Below, in pieces: positions 6,406-11,687 of a stretch of DNA of 11,687 bases. This DNA comes from an uncultured Clostridium sp. (GTDB lineage: Bacteria > Bacillota > Clostridia > Lachnospirales > Lachnospiraceae). Under the pieces are notes generated by a model. The model was given only the letters and a program-made list of their open reading frames with translations. It made no database searches and was not told the origin of the DNA. The position numbers and the translations under genes were made by a program. How positions within the stretch are numbered: the first letter of the stretch is position 1; each line of letters starts with the position of its first letter. Where the stretch lies: assembly GCA_900540335.1 (NCBI GenBank), contig UQFC01000087.1, positions 1 through 11,687 of the forward strand, in the 5' to 3' direction.

Positions 6406-8208
6406 CTACTGCTCCTCATCCTCCAGCTCTTCCTGTTCTTTCCGGCGCTTCCTGCTTCGAACCGCAATTCCCGCCAGAATGATGGACAGAACCGCCACTG
6501 CTCCTAAAGATACAGGAAGCAGAATCCCGCTGTACTTTTCCAGAAAGCCCGGCTCCTCCACAGAAAGCTCTTCCATGCCTCCATTCATCATATCGTCCTC
6601 AAGGGGCATAGGCTCGGAAACAAAAAGGCTCATCTCCTTCTGCTCTTCTGCAACCTCACCGTTTTCATCTTCATAAGAGATTGTCACTTTAATCTTTCCT
6701 TCATCCGCAGTCGGAGCCGCACCCATAACCATACAGTCCACATTTCCGGTTTCTCCCGGCTTGATGTTTCCTACATAGGTGTCTGTTGTCTGAATAGAAT
6801 CTGCCTCGAACTTAACCATAACATTGTACAAAGTCACCTTGCCCGTATTGTTGATACCGAACATGATATTGCTTTCTTCTCCTACGGAAATGGCCTCCGG
6901 CATAATCTCAAAAGTGCCTGTGTTCAGGCGGGGAATCTGCCGGATCGGAATATCCACCGTCATGGTTTCCTCTGCATTTTTAAACTCCGGACTGTCGTAT
7001 TTTGCTTTGAACGTAAGTCCGTAGGAACGCTGATCCACGCCTGCCCGTGAAGAAAGCCGCAGGCGGACCTCCTGACTCTGTCCTGCCCCCAGGGAGCTGA
7101 TGGAAACAGAAGAAGAACCTGCCTCTGTAGAAAAAACAGGGCTTTCTGATGCTTTCTCAGACTCCACTGTCATCAGAATATCTGATGCCGGGACACTGCT
7201 GGAAGCATTCTTTACATTTAAAATCAGTTCAAAGGCCTCTCCCGCAATAATCGTTTCCGGATTTGTGGCAAATCCATCGATGATCAGACGGGCCTTGGTT
7301 CTGTCATGCTCATTGAACTCCTCGTACTCATCCTCTTTTTCTTTGTTATGTACCCGCACATAAAACTTGGTTTCATAGGTAGCAAGCTCGCTGCCTGTGG
7401 AGCTGTCCGAATAATAAATCTTCATGGAAATGGGATAATACCCGGTGTAAGTATCTTCCCGGATTGCAAAACTGTAATCCAGGGACACAGTCTCATCCAC
7501 AGCGATTTTTTCAAACATTCTATCGTAGTTTGCATCATTGATTTCAAAGGGGAATTTGGTACTGTCCGGATCCAGGATCATGCTGGCTTTTACATTATAT
7601 ACAGTTGCCGGACTGTTGTTTCTCAGATTGATGGAAAAATTCATCACGTTGGGATACACTCCATCCGGAGTGCTCTGTCCCTCTCCGAGAACAAAATCAT
7701 AGGTATGATTCTCGTCATCCTCATCATCCGTTCCTGTTCCCTTGCTGATCCAGATCTGAAGATCCTCATATCCCAGCTGTTCAAATCCGCCGTCACTCAC
7801 CTTGCGCAGCACCACAACCGGTACCTTGTAATATCCTTCTGTCAGATCATTTCTTACCCGTCCGCTCAGAGATACGCTTTTTTTTCCGTCCAGGTTTCCC
7901 ACCCGTTTTGGGTTTTCCCTGTCGTGAAGAGAACCTGTTACCTCAAACGGGAAGGAGTATCCGTACTCCATATCCTCATCTGTCTCATCCCAGATCTCTC
8001 CGCCGGTTACATCAAATCCGATGTAGATCTCTTCCAGCTTTGAACTGCTTTCAATGGAAAAGGAGACGGTCGTATTTTTTCCCGTCTTTCCCCGGGCAAT
8101 TTTATCCGAAGTAATGGATACCTGCGCTGCAAATGCCGGAACCGGCACAGCAAGTATCATCAATATTACCGCCATACACATGGCGAATCCGCGTTTTAAC
8201 TGCTTCAT
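6406..8208 (-). CDS. Membrane-anchored multidomain surface protein with CARDB/COG1361-like beta-sandwich repeats
   Basis: A 600-residue exported protein. A signal peptide (MKQLKRGFAMCMAVILMILA) ends in AFA at 25-27, a good signal peptidase site. The outside part looks like four beta-rich modules. The last two have the CARDB-type pattern of an opening strand, a 'P-E-x-I-x-x-G' turn, and 'N-x-G/S-x-x-x-A/L-x-x-V': NPETIIAGEAFELILNVKN and MPEAISVGEESNIMFGINN. A membrane helix (about 560-583, GILLPVSLGAVAVLSIILAGIAV) and a short cytosolic tail, RSRKRRKEQEELEDEEQ, follow. There is no catalytic motif. It sits between the ATPase and permease genes of one exporter, where relatives of MacB often have an adaptor, so it may be a periplasm-equivalent partner of the permease. 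The ATG is at 8206-8208 with a purine-rich AGGAAAG upstream. Module boundaries are by eye. Confidence 0.8.
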   Translation of the reverse strand: MKQLKRGFAMCMAVILMILAVPVPAFAAQVSITSDKIARGKTGKNTTVSFSIESSSKLEEIYIGFDVTGGEIWDETDEDMEYGYSFPFEVTGSLHDRENPKRVGNLDGKKSVSLSGRVRNDLTEGYYKVPVVVLRKVSDGGFEQLGYEDLQIWISKGTGTDDEDDENHTYDFVLGEGQSTPDGVYPNVMNFSINLRNNSPATVYNVKASMILDPDSTKFPFEINDANYDRMFEKIAVDETVSLDYSFAIREDTYTGYYPISMKIYYSDSSTGSELATYETKFYVRVHNKEKEDEYEEFNEHDRTKARLIIDGFATNPETIIAGEAFELILNVKNASSSVPASDILMTVESEKASESPVFSTEAGSSSVSISSLGAGQSQEVRLRLSSRAGVDQRSYGLTFKAKYDSPEFKNAEETMTVDIPIRQIPRLNTGTFEIMPEAISVGEESNIMFGINNTGKVTLYNVMVKFEADSIQTTDTYVGNIKPGETGNVDCMVMGAAPTADEGKIKVTISYEDENGEVAEEQKEMSLFVSEPMPLEDDMMNGGMEELSVEEPGFLEKYSGILLPVSLGAVAVLSIILAGIAVRSRKRRKEQEELEDEEQ

Positions 8209-8271
8209 GCTTTTTCTTTCCTCTTCTTTCCTTGTTTTCTGTCCTTTTGCAGGCTGCTTCCTCTTTCTGCT

Positions 8272-8338
8272 TTCCCCCCTGGTTTACTCTGGCGGGCGTT
8301 TTTCCTTTCCGGCTTCCCCCCTGGTTTGCTCTGGCGGG
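8272..8338 (-). repeat. 42-bp tandem repeat at the 3' end of the ABC ATPase gene
   Basis: A 25-bp unit occurs at 8314-8338 and again at 8272-8296, identical except one base, with a period of 42 bp (14 codons). The spacer sequences (about 8339-8355, 8297-8313 and 8256-8271) are also alike, so a longer unit was probably duplicated and then diverged. The protein reads PPEQTRGEAGKEKR then PPE and stop: the single difference turns CAA (Gln) into TAA. Confidence 0.85.
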
Positions 8339-9114
8339 TCCTCTCTTCCTTCCGGCTCATTTGTTTTTTCTTCTGCCAAAATTCCCTCCGTCTCATCCAT
8401 TTCCTCATCAGGATGAAGATTTTCTTCGATTTTAAAAATCTTTCCGTCTACAATGTGAAACTGGCGGTCAGCAAAGCCTGCAATATAATTGTCATGGGTA
8501 ACCATAACCAGTGTCTGGTTCTGCTCGCGGACAATCCGCCTCATCAGCTTCAGCACCTCTCTGGTCGTTTTAGAATCCAGATTTCCTGTAGGCTCGTCCG
8601 CAAAAATAATTTTGGGATCCACCACAAGGGCTCTGGCTATACCCACACGCTGCTGCTGGCCTCCGGACATGGCATTGGCCATATGCTTAGCCTGCTTTTC
8701 CAGACCCACCAGCTTCAGATACTTCATAGCCTTTTTGTTCCTCACACTTTTGGGAACACCCCTGAACGACAGGGGGAATGCCACATTTTCCACTGCATTC
8801 ATTGTCTGCAGAAGATTGTAGGACTGAAAAATAAATCCCACATGATCCCTTCGAAAGGCTACAAGCTGATTTTCATTCATCCGTTCCATATGCTTGCCTG
8901 CAATCACAATCTCGCCCTTTGAGGGCTTTTCCAATCCGGCCAGCATATTCAGCAGCGTCGATTTTCCGGAACCGGATGGCCCTACAATGGCGCAGAACTC
9001 ACCTTTATACATTGTGAAATCCACTCCGTTTAAAGCATAGACCTTGTTGGTTCCGACTTTATATATTTTATACAAATCCTTTACCTGAATAATCGGTATT
9101 CTCTCTGTCTCCAT
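8284..9114 (-). CDS. MacB/LolD-type ABC transporter ATP-binding protein
   Basis: Cytosolic ATPase that powers the permease encoded two genes downstream; family members serve efflux, lipoprotein release or cell-envelope mechanics. Motifs: Walker A GPSGSGKST (45-53), Q-loop FIFQSYNLL (Gln97), signature MSGGQQQRV (149-157), Walker B IIFADEPTGNLDS (169-181), switch histidine in VTHD (His207). The family core ends near 233; about 43 further charged residues (HPDEEMDETEGILAEEKTNE...) form a disordered tail that ends in the 42-bp repeat. The ATG at 9112-9114 has GGAGG four nt upstream. It is the first gene of the set; the CARDB-like gene starts 75 nt after its stop. The substrate cannot be told from sequence. 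Confidence 0.93.
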   Translation of the reverse strand: METERIPIIQVKDLYKIYKVGTNKVYALNGVDFTMYKGEFCAIVGPSGSGKSTLLNMLAGLEKPSKGEIVIAGKHMERMNENQLVAFRRDHVGFIFQSYNLLQTMNAVENVAFPLSFRGVPKSVRNKKAMKYLKLVGLEKQAKHMANAMSGGQQQRVGIARALVVDPKIIFADEPTGNLDSKTTREVLKLMRRIVREQNQTLVMVTHDNYIAGFADRQFHIVDGKIFKIEENLHPDEEMDETEGILAEEKTNEPEGREDPPEQTRGEAGKEKRPPE

Positions 9115-9127
9115 ATAACCTCCGCCC

Positions 9128-9167
9128 AGACAGTTTTCGCATATCCGTTCTGTCTAAAAACAGTATA
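9128..9167 (-). promoter_or_regulatory. Possible promoter -10 and leader inverted repeat for the ABC operon
   Basis: On the minus strand TATACT (9162-9167) is a good -10 box about 50 bp ahead of the ATPase start, but no convincing -35 is found at 16-18 bp. Just downstream, AGACAG (9150-9155) and CTGTCT (9128-9133) form a 6-bp inverted repeat over the expected transcript start. It could be an operator or a leader hairpin ending right before the ribosome binding site. Confidence 0.4.
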
Positions 9168-9274
9168 CACGATCTTAACGATTCATGCATAACATTTTTC
9201 TTAATCTTCTTTAAAGACTCATTACATCTATTTTAGACATTCTGACGTGTAAAAAAGTTTCATTTTTTAAAAAA

Positions 9275-9309
9275 AAGGACTGGTAATCCTTGAAAGAATC
9301 ATATATAAT
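9275..9309 (+). promoter_or_regulatory. Promoter of pyrBI with an inverted repeat at the -35
   Basis: A perfect TATAAT (9304-9309) with a weak TGGTAA (9281-9286) 17 bp upstream. A/T tracts at about 9250-9276 resemble an UP element that could compensate for the weak -35. AAGGA (9275-9279) and TCCTT (9287-9291) form an inverted repeat centred on the -35 and could be an operator. The leader to the ATG is only about 25 nt, so no PyrR-type attenuator fits. Confidence 0.6.
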
Positions 9310-9341
9310 ATGATCCAAACGAATTAAAAAGGAGATACGCC

Positions 9342-10265
9342 ATGAGACACATGTTAAACCCATTGGATTTTTCAGTAGAAGAAATCGATCAGCTTTTATC
9401 ATTGGCTTCTGATATTGAACATCACCTTTCCCAATATGCTCACGTTTGTGACGGCAAGATATTAGCTACTTTATTTTATGAACCAAGTACAAGAACCCGC
9501 CTCAGTTTTGAATCTGCTATGTTGCATCTGGGTGGCAGCGTACTTGGTTTTTCTTCGGCCAATTCCAGTTCTGCTGCAAAAGGCGAAAGTGTAGCTGATA
9601 CCATCAGAACCGTATCCTGCTATGCAGATATTGCTGCTATGCGCCATCCCAAGGAAGGCTCCGCTCTGGTTGCCTCCATGGCTTCCAAAATTCCGGTAAT
9701 CAATGCCGGTGACGGCGGACATCAGCATCCCACCCAGACCCTGACGGATCTGCTGACCATCCGCTCTCTGACAGGACGTCTGGACAATATGACCATCGGA
9801 CTCTGCGGCGACCTGAAGTTCGGCCGTACCGTTCATTCTCTGATTGAGGCAATGGTACGTTATCCCAACGTAAAATTTGTCCTGATTGCTCCGGACGAGC
9901 TGAAGGTTCCCAGCTACATCCGTGATGATGTTTTAAAAGCACATAACGTAGAATTTAAAGAAGTAAACAGTCTGGATGCGGCTATGCCGGAGCTGGACAT
10001 TCTCTACATGACCCGTGTTCAGAAAGAGCGCTTCTTCAACGAAGAGGATTACATCCGCTTAAAGGACAGCTATATTCTGAATAAAGAAAAAATGAAACTG
10101 GCCAAGGACAGCATGTTCGTTCTTCATCCCCTGCCCCGTGTGAATGAGATTTCCACCGAAGTGGACTCTGACCCGAGAGCAGCCTACTTCAAACAGGTAC
10201 AGTACGGCATGTATGTGCGCATGGCTTTGATTATGACTTTACTGGAGGTGCAGAAACCATGTTAA
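9342..10265 (+). CDS. pyrB: Aspartate carbamoyltransferase catalytic chain
   Basis: The enzyme joins carbamoyl phosphate and aspartate to make carbamoyl-aspartate, the committed step of pyrimidine synthesis. It is cytosolic; with PyrI it should form the allosteric c6r6-type holoenzyme. The 307-residue length is standard. Motifs: carbamoyl-phosphate loop FYEPSTRTRLSFE (45-57), the loop lysine Lys80 in SSSAAKGES, HQHPTQTLTDLL (127-138) and HPLPRV (262-267) of the active site. The ATG at 9342 follows AAAAAGGAG at a 6-nt spacing. The stop overlaps the pyrI start by 7 nt, so translation is likely coupled. Confidence 0.97.
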   Translation: MRHMLNPLDFSVEEIDQLLSLASDIEHHLSQYAHVCDGKILATLFYEPSTRTRLSFESAMLHLGGSVLGFSSANSSSAAKGESVADTIRTVSCYADIAAMRHPKEGSALVASMASKIPVINAGDGGHQHPTQTLTDLLTIRSLTGRLDNMTIGLCGDLKFGRTVHSLIEAMVRYPNVKFVLIAPDELKVPSYIRDDVLKAHNVEFKEVNSLDAAMPELDILYMTRVQKERFFNEEDYIRLKDSYILNKEKMKLAKDSMFVLHPLPRVNEISTEVDSDPRAAYFKQVQYGMYVRMALIMTLLEVQKPC

Positions 10266-10693
10266 ATATCAGCGGATTGCAGGAAGGCGTTGTTTTAGAC
10301 CACATTCAGGCAGGAAAAAGTCTGGACATCTACTATAACCTGGGACTGGACAAGCTGGACTGCCAGGTTGCAATTATTAAAAATGCCCGCAGCAACAAAA
10401 TGGGACGCAAGGATATCATCAAGGTAGACGGCAATATCGAAAAGCTGGATCTGGATGTTCTGGGCTATATTGACCATAACATTACCGTAAATATTATCCA
10501 CGACAACAAGATTGTGGAGAAAAAATCCTTAAAGCTTCCGCAGAAGATCACCAATGTTATCCGGTGCAAGAATCCCCGCTGCATTACCTCCATTGAGCAG
10601 GAGCTGCCGCACATTTTCTATCTGGCTGATGAAGCTACAGAAACCTATCGCTGCATGTACTGCGAAGAAAAATACGGCAAAAAGAAACACTAA
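10259..10693 (+). CDS. pyrI: Aspartate carbamoyltransferase regulatory chain
   Basis: The non-catalytic subunit binds nucleotide effectors (CTP/UTP inhibit, ATP activates in known enzymes) and holds the catalytic trimers together. The 144-residue length is close to the E. coli 153. The allosteric domain covers residues 1-98 with the family block NARSNKMGRKDIIKV. The zinc domain has all four ligands in the usual C-x4-C-x23-C-x2-C spacing: Cys103, Cys108, Cys132, Cys135. The start overlaps the pyrB end by 7 nt (ATG inside the CCATGTTAA junction), typical of coupling. A strong terminator follows at 10725-10769, so pyrBI is a two-gene unit. Confidence 0.96.
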   Translation: MLNISGLQEGVVLDHIQAGKSLDIYYNLGLDKLDCQVAIIKNARSNKMGRKDIIKVDGNIEKLDLDVLGYIDHNITVNIIHDNKIVEKKSLKLPQKITNVIRCKNPRCITSIEQELPHIFYLADEATETYRCMYCEEKYGKKKH

Positions 10694-10724
10694 TCTATCC
10701 CGGGAAACATCTTCCTGTGAAATG

Positions 10725-10769
10725 AAAAACGGCAGAAAACCAGTTCTATCCCGGTTTTCTGCCGTTTTT
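10725..10769. terminator. Bidirectional intrinsic terminator between pyrI and the convergent treC-like remnant
   Basis: A perfect 17-bp inverted repeat: AAAAACGGCAGAAAACC (10725-10741) and GGTTTTCTGCCGTTTTT (10753-10769) with an 11-nt loop. The stem ends in T5 on the plus strand and, reading the other way, in T5 on the minus strand, so it can stop both pyrBI and the opposing gene that ends at 10797. Confidence 0.93.
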
Positions 10770-10796
10770 ATATGCTGCTTATTACGAAAAACGTTT

Positions 10797-11634
10797 CTAT
10801 TTTTCTCTCCATTCCAGATCCAGCGTTTCATACGGGCGAAGAATCAGCTCCCCCTTTTCCCATTTTCCTTCATCCTGATAATTACCCAGAAGATATTTCC
10901 AGTTCTCTGTCTTCTCCATTTCTTCCCGGGATACAGAAAGAGAAATTTTCCGTTCCGTCAGATTGTTCCAGACCAGTATTCTCCCCTCTCCAAGGCATCT
11001 CTCATAGGCAAGCACATCAGGATTTTCTGTTTCCATAAAAGCAATGCTTCCTTCTGCAATCACAGGATTTGCTTTCCGGACAGCAATCAGCTTCTTATAA
11101 AACCCGAGAATAGAATCCGCCTCCTTCTCCTGAGCCTCTACGGTAATCCTGTCCGCATGATCTGCCATGGGAATCCACGGCTCTGCCTGAGAAAAGCCGC
11201 CGTTTTTCCCAGAAGTCCACTGCATAGGTGTTCTGCTGTTATCACGGGAACGGGCTCCTAAAATTTCCAGAACCTCCTCCTCGGTTTTCCCGTTCTTCTT
11301 CAGAATCTCATAATAGTGAAGGCTTTCCACATCACGGTACTGGTCAATCGTCCGGAAATGAGGATTTGTCATTCCGATTTCCTCTCCCTGATAAATATAG
11401 GGAGTTCCCCGCATCAGGTGAATCGCCGCTGCCAGCATTTTCGCTGATTCCTTCCAATACTGTCCCTCGGAACCCATGCGCGAAACAATCCGGGGCTGAT
11501 CGTGATTGCTCCAGAACAACGCATCCCATGCTCCTTTTTCTGCCATTTTTTCCTGCCATACCTGAAACAGGCGCTTCAGCTGCTGCCGATCCGTTTCCAT
11601 CAGTTCCCATTTATCCCCGTTTTTATAATCAGTT
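10797..11634 (-). pseudogene. treC: Trehalose-6-phosphate hydrolase-like GH13 enzyme, C-terminal remnant disrupted by an IS200/IS605-type element
   Basis: The intact family enzyme splits trehalose 6-phosphate, imported by a PTS, into glucose and glucose 6-phosphate in the cytosol. The remnant of about 278 codons matches the TreC pattern: DYKNGDKWELM, GAWDALFWSNHDQPRIVSR (GH13 region IV with the transition-state Asp), GTPYIYQGEEIGMTNPHF, DQYRDVESL, ARSRDNSRTPMQW and the C-terminal beta domain to TAG at 10797-10799. The regions with the nucleophile Asp and acid/base Glu, which lie before this point, are absent. Family resemblance starts directly at the inferred element end (about 11634), and the same frame runs into the TAG of the element's gene (11640-11642). 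The missing 5' part may lie beyond the element, outside the window. An ATG at 11598-11600 has no ribosome binding site worth noting. Oligo-1,6-glucosidase is the alternative family name. Confidence 0.8.
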
Positions 11635-11687
11635 GTGAACTACCCATTGTCTAAAGCCAATGGGCTTCCTGCTTCATCGACCTCGTA
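11635..11687 (-). mobile_element. Right end of an IS200/IS605-type element (partial)
   Basis: On the minus strand the bases read through a hairpin CCCATTG/CAATGGG (11658-11664 with 11643-11649, loop 8 nt) to the tail GGGTAGTTCAC, which ends at 11635. A hairpin followed by this tail is how many clostridial IS200/IS605 right ends look, from memory. The sequence below 11635 is treC-like. The rest of the element lies past the window edge. Confidence 0.72.
11635..11687 (-). ncRNA. 3' part of a probable omega-RNA scaffold (partial)
   Basis: In TnpB elements the guide RNA is made from the tnpB 3' end and right end; its scaffold ends at the element boundary and the flanking host bases serve as guide. 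Here the scaffold hairpin (11643-11664) and GTTCAC end (11635-11640) are visible. The guide would begin at 11634 in the treC-like gene. Inferred from family knowledge. Confidence 0.42.
11640..11687 (-). CDS. tnpB: Probable TnpB C-terminus, last 15 codons (cut by window edge)
   Basis: The minus-strand frame is open from the window edge to TAG at 11640-11642 and reads YEVDEAGSPLALDNG. TnpB (OrfB) genes of IS605-type elements often end inside the right-end hairpin in this way. TnpB is an RNA-guided DNA endonuclease that helps keep the element in place. Fifteen residues are too few to prove the family; the call rests on the right-end context. Confidence 0.5.
   Translation of the reverse strand, partial: YEVDEAGSPLALDNG

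Noticed and set aside
7306..8043. A 245-codon plus-strand open frame
   Set aside because: Antisense to the CARDB-like surface protein gene, which has a signal peptide and anchor; no start signal or domain on the plus strand.
10554..11261. A 235-codon plus-strand frame across pyrI, the terminator and the treC-like remnant
   Set aside because: It crosses a strong terminator and is out of frame with pyrI and antisense to a clear GH13 reading frame.

Overview
The window looks like a chromosomal segment from a Gram-positive anaerobe of the class Clostridia, most likely a Lachnospiraceae member (Blautia/Ruminococcus-like). The reasons are a lysine riboswitch ahead of dapA-dapB, a pyrB-pyrI pair with a zinc-binding regulatory chain, strong GGAGG ribosome binding sites, sigma-A type promoters with 17-bp spacers, and a human-type adenylosuccinate lyase as often seen in these bacteria. 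This placement is inference from protein style; no search was run.

Layout from left to right. Positions 1-859 (minus) hold the N-terminal part of purB, cut by the window edge, with its own promoter near 1005-1033 and a structured leader of about 140 nt. Positions 1080-2116 (minus) hold a GNAT acetyltransferase of the phosphinothricin-acetyltransferase type, followed by an overlapping small membrane-protein gene that lacks a normal start in its main frame and has a 7-A run at its beginning. Positions 2357-2728 (minus) encode a small Gly/Ser-rich lipoprotein with a clear terminator. Positions 2817-4918 (minus) are a lysine biosynthesis unit: promoter, lysine riboswitch, intrinsic terminator, dapA, intercistronic hairpin, dapB. 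Positions 4965-9114 (minus) encode a three-gene exporter: MacB/LolD-type ATPase, a membrane-anchored multidomain CARDB-like surface protein, and a MacB/FtsX-type permease. From a divergent intergenic region, pyrB and pyrI run on the plus strand (9342-10693) and encode the catalytic and regulatory chains of aspartate transcarbamoylase. They end in a 17-bp bidirectional terminator. Positions 10797 to about 11634 (minus) are the C-terminal half of a trehalose-6-phosphate hydrolase-like GH13 enzyme whose 5' part is cut off by the right end of an IS200/IS605-type element (last 53 bases).

How the parts work together: purB (purine) and pyrBI (pyrimidine) are nucleotide biosynthesis; dapAB supplies diaminopimelate and lysine under feedback by lysine-sensing RNA; the ATPase/CARDB/permease set is probably an envelope export or envelope-maintenance machine of unknown substrate. 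The least ordinary items are the IS605 insertion into the treC-like gene with a predicted omega-RNA guide, the start-less small membrane-protein gene, the CARDB protein between the two ABC subunits, and a 42-bp tandem repeat at the end of the ATPase gene in which a C-to-T difference makes the stop codon. No CRISPR array, tRNA, rRNA or phage module was seen.
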